NCBI GenBank assembly: GCA_000310025.1
Contig: FN649731.1
Coordinates: forward strand, 3,752,186-3,816,185
Reading direction: 5' to 3'
Source of the DNA: Ectocarpus siliculosus
Taxonomy: Eukaryota > Sar > Phaeophyceae > Ectocarpales > Ectocarpaceae
Length of the DNA stretch: 64,000 bases
Notes under the pieces: model-generated
Databases searched by the model: none
The model's input: the letters and a program-made list of their open reading frames with translations, nothing else
What the model was told of the DNA's origin: nothing
Program-made: the position numbers and the translations under genes
Part shown: positions 48,001 to 59,597 of the stretch, in pieces
Layout: each line of letters begins with the position of its first letter
Numbering within the stretch: position 1 is the first letter of the stretch

Positions 48001-51000
48001 TCGTTTTTGCAAGCGAAACACGCTTTTGTAAAAATCGCTTTTATAACACGCTTTTCTTTTGTGAAACAAAAGGCATCGGCTCTTCAGGAAATAGAAATTG
48101 AGGGATTCTACTTCACGAAATGTTAATGTTGGAAGTTGAACCCCAACCATCCTATACCTATGTTCGAGCATTCCTACACTAAAAAGTGGTCGCGGATTCT
48201 GTTGCCTGCTTGCAATCCCGGCACGATCATCCTTGTTGTTTTGCCAAGCTGTTTTGCTGCCGTTTCAGAAATATCTTATGCGCTCTCTTGAAGTTGACTC
48301 CGACCCTGGGTAGGCCAGGGTCGGGTAGGTCACTAAAGGGGCCCCTTGTCCGCATCGTCTCCTGCTGCACTTCCTCCTTAGTCTACAAGCGTACTTGGTG
48401 TCCACTACTGTTTTCCCCAAAAGCCCTCGTAATTTCCTTCCCTCCCAACAAAAAAAAAAAAATACGTTAATAATTAAATAACATCATACGCACCACACCG
48501 ATATTGCTTCCGATATGGTATGACGCAACGCAGGTTCCCTGCTGCTCACATTCTGTCGTTCGTCCACGCTCAAGTCAACGAATGACTAGACCGATAAAGT
48601 TTTATTTAAAGTAGAAGACAAAAGAACACCTTCTGTTTGTTCATTTCTAACCCCTATTTTAAGCCCGCCTCTTTCAACTTGAACTTTTTCAGGTGGCTTT
48701 CCAAGCTCGAGGTTTGGAACTAAACTCGAACAAGGCATCGGCGCGCGCGAAGCCCCGCGGCCGTCGCAAGGCCGGGGGTGGCGGCGGCGGCGGGCTGAGG
48801 ACTGTTAAGGAGGAAAAGGAGGAGGCGTGGGAAGCGGCCTCTCGGAAGAGACGGGGGCAGAAGGAGACGAGGGTTGCGCCGCATTCGTACGTGGTGAGTA
48901 CAGAAAAAAACAATGGTCGGGCCGCACTCATACTTGGTGAGTACAGAAGGAATCATGGGTTGGGCCGCACTCATACTTGGTGAGTACAGAAGGAAACATG
49001 GGTAGGACCGCACTCGTACGTGGTGAGTACAGAAGGAAACGAGGGTTGCGCCGCAGTCGTACGTGCTGAGTACGGCATTGCTCGGGCTGGATCTCTTTGC
49101 GTGATGGCTTAAAACAGTCTCAAACATGTTCGAGATACAGCCGTGATCCCTCAACTGTACCTGAAAAAAAACTTGAATACATGCCTGCGAACGGGGTACT
49201 ACGTCGAACGGGTAAGTAGTCTTTCTACCATTTTCGAAGGAGGAACCAAGGGCTGCGTCGCACTCATATGTGGCAAGTGTGTGCCTGGTTCTTGAGTAAG
49301 GCACACGTATACCTAAAGGTGGGTATCCCCCAACATGGTAGTCCATTTTATTGGCCTTTGTGTTTCGCTGTTGTGGATCTAGTGCTGCTATGTACATGTC
49401 TTTCTAACAGGCAAATATTCTCATGAAAAGAAAGACTGCCCGTTGAAGATGATACCCCGTTCGGAGCGATGTGTTGGGAGTCTTGACGGGATGTGACCGG
49501 GCCTATTTTGTTTGTTTTTCAACAAAAAAACTGCCTGTGTTGCTTCTCTGTCGTTTGTTTTGCATCAACAACACTGCCTGTGTTGTTTTCTCTGCTTTTT
49601 TTTTCGTGCTTTTTCAGGTGAGAAAAACAGCTGCGGCGCCGTTCTGGCTGTCGCCCGGGGTGCAATTCGGCCGTTCTAATTGCAGAGGCTGGTTTCCCAC
49701 CCGCCAGGACTGGTCCGCTCGCGGCATCCCGCAGTGCATCTATGTTCCTCTTGAGGTAAGCTCGGAGCTTTGGCCTGTTGCTGTTGCTGATGATATCGTG
49801 GCTGGCGTTGTTGTTTTGGTGGTGGTGGTGGTGGTCGTGGTGGTCGTGGTGGTGCCGGCAGCACGAGCTTGATCTTCATGTTTTGTGGGTTGCTTTTGGG
49901 TAGGGCGGCCGCTGCTGTTCCTGTTGCCGTTGTTGTGTTTTTTTATGAAGATGGGGGTGGTTGTGGTGATGGTGATGCTCCCGCCATCTCGATCTCCGTG
50001 TGTTGCGGGATTGCTTTCGGAGTAGGGACGTACCGCTGCTGCCAAGCACCGTTCGTTGCGTTGTTTCTGAGCAGTACGCGCACCCCCACGTGTTGTGGAA
50101 CCCCAGCTCACCTCGCCCTGCTGGTCTCCCAAGCACACACAAAATTTCGCCGACGGAGACCCAGGGTGCGTTTTCGCCTCTACCGCCGCATGGCAGATGA
50201 AGTGCTGTAATATTACTGCTGGCTTTTCGTTGTTTATTCGGATGCACACCGACCCCTCGTCGTCTCTAGACCAGCTCTGATCGCTGATGCCACTGCTGTG
50301 CGCTCCCAGAACATAACGTTTTTAGTCTTGGACTAGAATGCCACGAACGAGATGTATGTGTTTGTTTGGGTGGTGGAACAGCTGCACAGCAGTCAATCTA
50401 ACGTGCGTGGTCTTTCTGCTGTGCGTTTGCGAGCACGAAGATGGGTTTCATCTGTTGGTGATTGAGCAAGTCGAATCGGCTTTCTATTTCGTGTTTGCAT
50501 CAATTCTGTGTACCGTGTGCAATAAAACCGTCCTGCAGCATTCGATGTAGAAGATGTGTTAAAGTAGCGATCGAATAAGGTACACGGGCTTTCAAATTTT
50601 TGCGTTTGCATCAAACTTGTGTATGATACATGCCATCGAAAACGTACGGCCGTGCTACAGCCTTCGACCGAAGATCGAGTCGAAGCGATGCGGTTGGGGC
50701 ACGAGCGCGTGGTCGGGTTGACCTTAGAGGAGGACGAAGAACGCCTCATGAGGATTGCCATCAGGGAGTCTGCCGCGGAGTCTAGACGAGGTACCATGTC
50801 TATTTTACACTTTGTACTACATGTGTTGATAGATAGGTAAAAGGTTGTGGTCTAGACGAGGTAACATGCCTATTTGATCATTTCTACTATGTTTTGATGG
50901 GATGAAGGTTGTGGTCTAAACGAGGCACCATGTCTATTTTATCGTCTCTACTACATGATTGCAGGGTGAGGTTCATTGTGTGATAGCAACTGGAACAACG

Positions 51001-53075
51001 ACCTACGTTGTGTTTTTTCACTAGCGCTCGCTGTTCTCCTTCCATGTGTGTCTTTGGAAACCGAAATCGTGGATTACTAGTGAAGTGGTTTGATGTGGGC
51101 TTATGAATGTCACAACAGCTTGTGAAAGCGCGGACTAAGTCTATCGGTTTGATCTTGCTCGTGTTGTAATGGCACAACAGTTTACGACAGCGCACACTAG
51201 CCTATTGGCTTGATCGCAGCTCCCATTGCAAACGTCACAACAGCTTACGAAAAGAAGTACGGTACGGAGGCCGAACGCGAGAAGAGGCGGGAGGCTCAGG
51301 CCAAGGCGAAGGTCAAGGCGATGGCGGAGCGCGAGAGCCTGCAGCGCGACGAGGAGAAGCAGCTCATGGAGGTCATCAAGGCTTCCCTTGTAGAGGTGCG
51401 GCGGGTTCATCGTCGCGTTGTCGCCCGCTCGCCTGTGTGCTCTGCCCGGGGGCGGGCGTGTCGATGCCGTAGGAATGTGATGCCCGATACCTGTGCAGGA
51501 GTGCTGTAGGCGCCCCGCCGTGCTGTAGAGGGGGTCCCGTGGATTGCCCCGCTGTGGAGGGGTGGTCCGTCGTGGAGGGGGTTTCGTGAATTGCCCGCAT
51601 GCACAGTGGCATCCTATGCAAGCTACGGTACACGAGCATAACGGCCCGATTTGAGGGTTCCGGCCATTCTTGTTGCGGTACCGCTGTGCTTGGTTTGTGG
51701 GATCGCGCGTGAAATTGCCCGTGGAAGCTGCTGTCACTGCGCCTGTGTTGCTAAACTATTAGCGGTGTTTGTTGCCGTCTCTGTCACGACTGTTTAGTTG
51801 AAGCACTTTCGTCTTCACAATATACGTACTGCTGTGCGTACAACACGAAGTTGTCTTTTTTTTCGCAAGGCAACGAAAGAGTAGATCTCCTTGTATCCAA
51901 GCAACATTTTGTTGCTGTCGTTGGGTGGTCGCAGTCGTTGGGCGCTGGCGAGAAGGACGATCGTGACGTCATCGCCGCCCTCGAAGCCTCCAAGAGGGAT
52001 AGCGAAAACAACGCCAGGGAAGAGGGAGAGGATCCGCACGTGTTGAAGGTCATGGCCGAGTCTAGGTGGGTAGGTTTTGAAGCTTTAGATGGAAGGGGTT
52101 CTGGGCCAGTTGATGGATGTACCACCTCCGGTGTCGGTGCCGCGCGCGGAGAGATAAGAGATCTCCCATCCGCTTTGCTGCCCACCACCGGCGGCAATGC
52201 GCCATCGTGACCAACGGACAAAGAATAAAAAAACAATCTCTTATTCCTAACCTGCCACTTATGGCACGTGTGGCCCATCTCCCCGTGTGTTTATTTTTTC
52301 TATTTTCCTTGTTTTCGTTCGCGCACGAGGCGGCGCTGGGCGATATCTACATGGTAGTACCGCCGTCATTGGGTTTCCAAGTTTTAATAGTCTTCTGGAG
52401 GCAATTCTTCTTTGGTTTCGGCACCCACGCCTGCTGTCGGGCATTTACGTTTCATCCTTTCCCTCATTGCGAACCCCTCACCCCCCCCCCCCCCCGCGGG
52501 GCTTCCCCTTTCCGGAGGGAACACCAAACGATGCCAGAACTGCGGGGAATTTACGGGGACCTGTCTAATGTTTGGGCCCAATTTCCAAACGCAACGGAAA
52601 ACAATACCAAAACAATTTGGTAACCCAGAAAACAGGGCAATCACCACCCCCCTCCCAACCAAACCCCGGGGGCACCCCCTGTAATAAAAAAACAATCTGT
52701 TTCCAACACGATATCCGCAGCGCCCCCGCCTCCACCCCCGCCTCCACCCCCGCCGCCGCCACCGACTGCTGTACCGATGGCACCGGATTGGCTAGTGTCG
52801 GAGTTGCCCGTGCCGGCTCCGGCCGGCGCAGGAGGGTTCGTGCAAGCTCCGCGGAAGGGGTACCAAGGGCAAGCATATTCTGCTGGGATGGATCGAGGGC
52901 ATGCTGCAATGCCGCCAACACCACGTCCCCCCCCGCCGCCGCCGCCGCCACCACCACCACCGCCAACACCGCCCGTGTATGCGCCGCACGCCACCGGCGG
53001 CGGCGGCGGAGGCGTCCATATGGGGACTACCCACCCCGGTCTTGAACCGACGATGGCGCAACACGCCTACAGCGT

Positions 53076-53114
<39 letters not shown>

Positions 53115-55543
53115 GATGAGGATACCAGCCAGGTTCGACGACGGCAACGTGGGCGTGCCTCCACCCCCACCCCCGCCCGTGCCGGTTGGCGTGCCCCCCT
53201 CGCCCTCGGTCCAGGGGCCACCCGCGCCGCCGCCGCCGCCAACTCTGGACCACCGGACGGAAGCGACGCCGGGCGCCTTGACTGGGCGGCAGCCCGCCTC
53301 CTCGCAACAGGCGATTCTCCACCATGGCACCCCTCCGCTTACCGCCCAACAGCAGCCATGGCCAGAGGGTGGCGGCGCAAAGCTAAGCGGGCACACGATG
53401 ATGAATGGAGCACCGCCTCCACCCGACGACAATGAGCGGGACGGCTTGGCTGCTGCGGGGGGGGCGGCGCAGTTGGCCGGGTGGGCAGTGCGCGGTTCTG
53501 CCACCTGCGGAGCCCCGGGGGGGGGCGGCGTGTTGCCGCCGGCGCCGCCTGTCCAGAAAGCGGCGTGGGGTGCGGCGGGGCAGGCGAGCGACGGACTGTC
53601 GGCGGAAGAGCGGGAACTGAAGGCCGTGCTTGAGGCGTCAAGGATAGCGGAAGAGACCAGGCAGCGGGAGGACGCGGAATCCAAGATAGCCATGGATGTG
53701 AGCTCGGGTCCGTTTTTTATCTGTAGTTGTTTTTTTGGACGAGGCACATGTGTTAGCCTAGGCTAGTCTTTGTTGCATTTTGACTGTTAGTACAATGTGT
53801 CTGGCTGTCATCTGTACAGGCCTTCGAAGGTTAAGGGATTCACGGACGGGCGACCTCGATAAAGTCGTGTGTTTGCCCCCCTTTTGACCACGCGCCGCCC
53901 TTGCTTGCAGTGCCCCTCCCTCTCAGGTTCGCTTCCTCGGTGTCGCTCAGACGCATTCATGTACACAGCGGAAGTGCTGATTAGATAACACGCCTCCCTG
54001 TATGTGAAACCTGCCTGTGAAGTAAACTCCCGCCCGATCCCACCCCTGGTCCCGCACTGTCGCAGATGGCCTTGAAAATGTCCATGATGGAGACACCAGC
54101 AGCCCCTTCCAGCGGAGAGCGTTACGGGCACGGTCGCGGCAATTACTACCAACAACCGGCGGCTACGACGGGCTACCCTGCCCAGCCGCCCCCCTTGTCA
54201 ACGTCAGCAACGGCTAACGGGTTTCGACCTAAAGGAGGCGGGTGGCAAGGACAGCAACAGCCCCCCCGCCCAGCCCCGAATGCGGGCTACTCTCCCATGG
54301 CCACAGCAGCAGCAGCAGCCCCGCCGCCGGTGGCGTCGACCGCGGTGTCGCCAAGGGCCCCGGGAGCGTACTCGGCGGCAGGCCGGCCGCTCTCGCCGCG
54401 GCAGCAGGGGGCCCCGTCGCAAGTGGTACCCACCCGGCCGCCGCCGGCGGATGGAAGTGTGGGGGGCGGTGGCGGGGAGAGCGCGGAGGGGGACGAAGAA
54501 GAGGATGGGGCTGCGCGGGAGCTGCGAATCGCCCTGGAGGAGGAGGAGCAGTACTACGGGGCCAAGGACGCGGCCGGGGCGGGAGGGCAGTCGCCGCCTT
54601 CGAAGGCTGGCGCGAGCACCGGAGGAGGCAGGCAGCAGGAGGACGAGCTGGCTTGGGTGCTGGAGCAGTCGCGGCTGGAGGCGGAGATTCAGAAGTCTCG
54701 GATGGCGATCGCCGAGGAGGGGGAGGAGGAGATGATGGCCAAGGTGCTGGAGGAGTCGCGGCTGGAGCAGGAGAAGAGGAACGCCGAGCAGCTGGAGTTC
54801 CAGAGGGTAAGCCCAGCGCGCGGTGTTGTACCGTAGTAGCCTTTGACGTTTCCTGCAGACGTTTGCGTGGACGATGGCATTTGTTGCCGAGAGCTTTGGA
54901 GTCGTGCTCGCACAGAACGTGAGGAGAGGGATTGGGGAAATGATAAAGCGTCCTTTCATGAAGTAGAGGTCCCTATTCAGTGCCGTTTGAATAGTGCCGG
55001 TGATTTCTGGCACTAAACAGGGAACTTCCGCTTTATACAGTTTTTTAGCCAAGTAGACACGTGTCTAATGTGTACAAGGCTTGCATATCGGTGCTGTTAT
55101 AGTTCTAATGGTATGTTGTCGTGCCTCATGTATGCTCTCACCGATACGTGTGTCGAGAGAGGCTTTTGTGGTGCAGATGTGCACGCTGGATGCCGCGAAG
55201 GAAGGACGAAGAATCCTGTCTACCGGACCTTCTTGTTTTTGGTGTTTCGCCGCCTATCGGTTGCGTGTTGCGTGCTGTTGGAACACACCCACCGACGTGT
55301 TGGGCGGCTCAGGGAGCGTTCCTCGCTTCTCCGGCTGCGGCCGCGGCCCATGTGGGGCTGTTTTGTCAGCTCGACGACGTCCAGTCTGCAAGCATGGGCA
55401 AGAACTCTCCACGACTCCTCTCCTTGAGTCATCTCGTCTCGCCCCGTCATCTCGTCTTGCCCGAAAGCTCACACGCACGCACGTCTTCTCTTTTTTGGCC
55501 GCGTGCGGGTTTCCAGGCTATGCAGGCGTCCCTCGGTTCGTGA
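41062..55543 (+). CDS. Large protein with HEPN-like helical segment and multi-UIM C-terminus
   Basis: Proposed exons: 41062-42970, 43548-43713, 45677-45932, 46344-46531, 47749-47941, 48693-48893, 49618-49755, 50661-50790, 51220-51395, 51935-52065, about 52721-53697, 54066-54806, 55517-55543. Phases agree at every junction except 52065/52721, where the sequence is poor. The N-terminal about 600 residues are low complexity (Ala, Pro, Gln, His). The 42970/43548/45677 exons encode a helical segment containing MRNKLVH, an R-N-x3-H motif as in HEPN domains. The middle exons (47749-49755) encode conserved-looking but unrecognised sequence. From 50661 on come UIM-like helices: ERLMRIAIRES, KQLMEVIKASL, DVIAALEASK, ELKAVLEASR, IAMDMALKMS, ELAWVLEQSR, MMAKVLEESR and LEFQRAMQASL. 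They are separated by Pro/Gln-rich linkers. A role in ubiquitin recognition is inferred. Exon 46344-46531 to 47749 is the least certain join. Confidence 0.65.
44279..44611. mobile_element. Foldback (long inverted-repeat) element in an intron of the UIM gene
   Basis: Two arms of about 150 bases are imperfect complements, starting TTTGATTGGTGACACGTGAG on each side and including TTTGTCGCTGGCACCATGG, with a short centre near 44440-44460. There is no coding capacity and no clear target duplication. It could fold into a long hairpin in the pre-mRNA. Confidence 0.8.
45016..45115. other. 100-N assembly gap
   Basis: Exactly 100 N in the intron between the second and third exons of the UIM gene. Confidence 0.99.
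45116..45582. other. Low-quality homopolymer-rich sequence after gap
   Basis: Runs of G, C, T and A with almost no other structure, as at 3601-3958. Long Pro/Gly/Phe frames here are artefacts. Confidence 0.75.
48867..49081. repeat. 43 bp minisatellite across the donor of exon 48693-48893
   Basis: Five units with an exact 43 base period. The GGTGAG (or GCTGAG) core starts at 48893, 48936, 48979, 49022 and 49065. Each unit contains the exon end (CCGCACTC.TAC.TG) and the splice donor GTGAGTACAG; only the last has lost GT. One further decayed unit may lie near 49250. Confidence 0.9.
50781..50965. repeat. 64-70 bp tandem repeat across the donor of exon 50661-50790
   Basis: Three units start with TCTAGACGAGGTACCATG, TCTAGACGAGGTAACATG and TCTAAACGAGGCACCATG at 50781, 50851 and 50915. 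The first two keep the GT donor and the third has GC. Confidence 0.9.
51070..51255. repeat. 62-63 bp tandem repeat across the acceptor of exon 51220-51395
   Basis: Three units are anchored on CACAACAG at 51111, 51173 and 51236. The third contains the acceptor (GATCGCAG) and the first codons of the exon; the corresponding AG is missing from the first two. Confidence 0.85.
52470..52720. other. Poor-quality stretch before the proline-rich exon
   Basis: A C run followed by sequence with read-end-like character, which coincides with the only phase mismatch of the UIM gene. The exon start at 52721 is therefore provisional. Confidence 0.5.
53071..53114 (+). repeat. CAG repeat encoding polyglutamine
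   Basis: About 14 CAG codons give a Gln run within the Pro/Gly-rich exon of the UIM gene. CAG/CTG runs recur elsewhere in the gene and in copy 3. Confidence 0.95.
54963..55028. mobile_element. Very short palindromic MITE-like sequence in the last intron of the UIM gene
   Basis: About 20-base imperfect inverted ends (AGGTCCCTATTCAGTGCC versus AAGTTCCCTGTTTAGTGCC) enclose a core that includes AATAGTGCCGG, a motif also used in the subterminal repeats of 30496-31956. Confidence 0.5.
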
Positions 55544-58500
55544 TTGTGGCGTGATGTCTGACGGTTGGTGGGTGTGGCTAGCCGCAGCTGAGATGCTCGC
55601 CCGGCGTGGATCTGGGCCATGGAGACTAGTGGCGAGGCCGGCGAGGTAGCTCGAACAGGAAGCTTTAGATGCACGCAACAGGCTCACGGCGACGGGGGGG
55701 TGGCCGGGATCAACGAGCTTGTCCGGCGAGGTCACAACAACAAACACAATCTGACTGTAAGGCAGTTTTTCTACCCCATGTAGTTGAGCTTTCTTCGTTT
55801 TTGGGAGAATGGTTTTGTTCCTTCGGCTGGAGTGCTGTCAAATGGCAGCTCGAGACTGTGGGGCGAGGGCCAGAGGGAGTTTGCTGGGAAGGGAGGGGTA
55901 AGCACAAAAGATGCACTATTTAGAACTGTACCTGCTCTTTCTGTTTAGTCTGAAACGATCGCGCACCACGCGCTCGCCCTCTTTTCTATGAGTCCTGTTC
56001 GGAGTCGTTCGTTTATTTGTTGACAGGGGCGATGTGTGTGTGCGTGTTTGCAAATGAGTTTGGATCACCACCGTATGTCGATGATGCGTACCTACCTGCC
56101 TGTTGTGGTTGTCCCGCAAGGGAAATATCGGTGTAGTCAGAAGTTTTCTGCGGCGGTGCGGATGTTAGGTTCGACCGGCGGGGATAGTGAGTGTCATTTT
56201 TGTTCGTTTGTTTGGGAGGAGGTCGCGTGCTGCCTTGGGAGAGATACGGTTTCTCGCGTATACCCCGCGTCTTGTCTGTCTCTCTTGGTATTTAGCACCC
56301 TCGTCATCCCCGGCGTTAGTTAGCGTGATGGCTGTTTTTTCCTTGCACCCCCAACGAAGGGAACGCGACCCGTTTCCCACGGCACGCGTGTGCCGCAAGC
56401 GTATTACAACCGACCAGGGACTGTTCATGTCGGCCCGTTGTGTAGTTCGATTCTTCTTGCTCGTCGTCTTCCCTACGGTGTGATTGTTAGTTCATGAGCA
56501 AGCATGGTACCTCGTAGTAGTTCCTGGAATTTGCCGGGCCCCCGCTGACCACTTCCGACGATGTTATGAGTCTGAACACCGGCACGGGTAGGGTGGTGTC
56601 GGGGACGCAGGCGTTCTCGCTGTTTAGCACCAGTGGATGGGGGACGTCCAGATTATCAACGCTAGGCTACGCCGTTAGTGGTCCTTTCGAGTTTGGCGTT
56701 CCCGTGTGACGGTGCCCCTCTTGCTTGAAGCGGAAGGGATTGTGTGTAGAGTATATAGCCGTTTCCAGCAACGATATAGTCGTCTGCTGGGCTGTTTGGT
56801 GGCCAGTGTCGTTCTGCTCTCTACCGTCAACAGACGGGGTGCTTACTCATTGCTGGTCGACTTTGCAGTTGCCAAGTCGTGCAGTAGATGCGTGTGCCTT
56901 TGGATTTTGATAGATCGTGTTTTGACAACTTATGTACACGATGCATATATATGTCAATAGCAGCTGTGCGTGTTTTGAGGCTATGTCAAATCGTTGCGTG
57001 GGTTGCATGTAGTCCTTTCGTCAGCATTTTTTTTGCGGCTCTGCCGGCAGGGTACCAGTAGCATGCATGTACCATCATCAGATCGGTACGATAGGGGGAG
57101 TTTGGGTATACTGCAATAGCGCGCAGCAAACGTGTGTGTACAATGCGTGCGCGCTTTATTTACTCTTTGTTTCGGTGTCCCTGACGTGTGGGTTTGTCCT
57201 TATTGATTAGTGCCTCTTTTGTGTGCCGGCGGTACGGGATGGAGTACGCCCGTATGTGACTCACGATTGATTTTGCACGCTCTTCCCGCTTGACAGCGAA
57301 CGAACAAGCGAGAGGTCATCGATCGATGGTCTTCTTGGCGTTAAAAGCAAACCCAATATAATGGATAATGGATGTCAGCTGCCAGGGACTGAAAAAATCA
57401 CCTCCATCTTCTATCTTCTACTATTATATTATTGTTGCCTTTCCTGCACAGAAATACACCTCTTCGAGCCACATGAAAAGTAAGCGCCTCTCATCATGTA
57501 CTCCTTTCTATGAAACTCCTACGTAGGGTACCGACAACAACGTAGTCTACGTAGACTACAAGTTTTTTAGCTGTGGCAGCAGCATACAACAGACACAAAA
57601 ATTCGACGAACTTCTTTCGTTTTCAGTCGCATACACGCTTAGTGCTTAGCAGCAGTGACGCGTGAATGACGGCCTTCATTGGCACACTTGTACCTGCTGT
57701 TGCCGACTACCAGGTACACATACATTGTACGCATCGACTCGAGGGGACCGGGTGGTAGACTACTACCAGACGTACATGTCGACTCAAGGAGAAGACTCTT
57801 ATTTCAATAGATGCAAGCACTTCGAATTATAACATTACTTCTACCTCTTCGTTCCTATTTTCCTCTCTATTCGAACCCCGCCCACACCCTCCGTCCGTTG
57901 CGCACAGCGCACTACAGACACACGCATATAGGAACAACCCATGGTTGAGCTTTTGTTCTCCGGCCACACCGGGGGTTGAGCCACAGCCACGATGCGTACA
58001 CATCTCAGATGTTTCTTCCGATGGTGCGCCGCTCTGTTTCGAATCTTTGTCGAATATAAATCCGCTCCCGAATGACCCAGCTGGTCGCTACCAGATGGTT
58101 GAAAAGCCGAAAACACCAAACTGGCCGTTGTCTTGTATATATGGCCTGTTTCTGGTTTCCCGCAGGGGAGATATCGCTGTATTACATTGAATACTGCTGT
58201 GGGAATCAGAGAAACGCAGATAAGTCTGTCGTCCACTTATATATATGGGTCAACTGCAAATTTGTCCTGCGGACTCTCGCGAGAGCTCCGTTGGAAAAGA
58301 TGAATCCGATGTGTTGGGGTTGGGCACGAAAAAAAGAACCCGAAACGGCTCGGACATTATATAAAAAAGAAGCGGGCAGGACAGCGGCACAACATTGTAC
58401 TTGAGATTACTTGCGCCCTGACGTCGGGAGGTCGGGACGAAACAAAAGAAGGCTCTTTATTTGTGTCACTTTGTGTATGTATCGGTTATTGCTGTGGGCT

Positions 58501-59597
58501 TTGCCGCACACACCCCCCACACAACTCTTTCTCGTATAAATCGGCAGGGTGTGCCGCTGCCGCCGCCGGAATAGCGCGAAGAACGGCGCGACGACACCGA
58601 GAAAGAGATCCCTGACGTCGTGGCGTGGCAGAGGGATCCTCGCACATTGTGTGCAGCTGGCTAAGGAACCTGCGGACGACCAAGCTGTGAGTGAGCTGTG
58701 AGTACCAAAGGTAGCTGTCCTCTGTATAGGTTGGATGGCCGGTGCCTGCCTGTGTGTGTGTCTGTGCCTTGCACGCTTATAACATTTTATTTCGGTGGCG
58801 GAAGCAAGGACATGCCAGGAGGGTAACTTGGCGCATGATGAGGGATGCACGGGCACACAGCAGCAGTAGCGTCGGCAGGGATGTGTGACACTCAAAGCCG
58901 AGAGGCCGAGAAACGAGTGTGGCATGTTGCAGGGTCCATCCAGAAGGCGGTGTGACACTGCGTGACTTTTACAGAGTCACTGGCCTCCCCTTTCGCGGCT
59001 GTTTTACCGTCTACAGCAGTACCAGTTCATCGAGAGAGAGAGAAACTTGTGCTTGAGGGGATGATAGGTTACCCAGTACCCGCTACCGGGTGACCAGCAG
59101 ACGTCGTGTGTGTGCTCCTACTACAGCAGTACCTTCTTTTCTCCTCTGAAAAACTGCTGTCTGCGCAGAGTGCGGGCGGTAGCGGTAGCGGCAGCGGCAT
59201 GTTTTTGTCTTTCTTGCTCTTTTGTATACACAGAACTTTAGAATTGCTCTGCTGTCGTTGCAGCTGCTTCTGCTTCTGCCTGCCTGCCCCGTGGCCATGT
59301 GCATTTTGCTGCCGTGCCACAAAAAAAATCCCCCCGGATTCCCTGCGCCAATACGCGCTCAACTCCCTGTACCATCGGTATTTGTGTTGTTTGTTTTCTC
59401 TTCTTCCGATGTCTCCCACGAGACCCACGTCAATGTATTTACTCTGGCTCCACCGCACCCCGCCGCTGTTGCTGTCAGGTTTATTAAAAACCACAGGGCG
59501 AAGCCGTTGGGTGTACAGATCCAAACAACGCAGGCAGCAAGTACAGTGAGGGCGACAGAAGTTTTTGTGGCTGACGAGGAGGGGAGGGGGGGCGGGC
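55544..59597. other. Intergenic region between the UIM gene and copy 3
   Basis: The 3' UTR of the UIM gene and the promoter of copy 3 are expected here. Open frames on both strands show no recognisable motif or consistent coding character. No RNA gene was identified by eye. Confidence 0.45.

Noticed and set aside
56561-56709. Short open frame of about 50 codons downstream of the UIM gene
   Set aside because: It has no start context, no similarity to anything recognised and no splice support.
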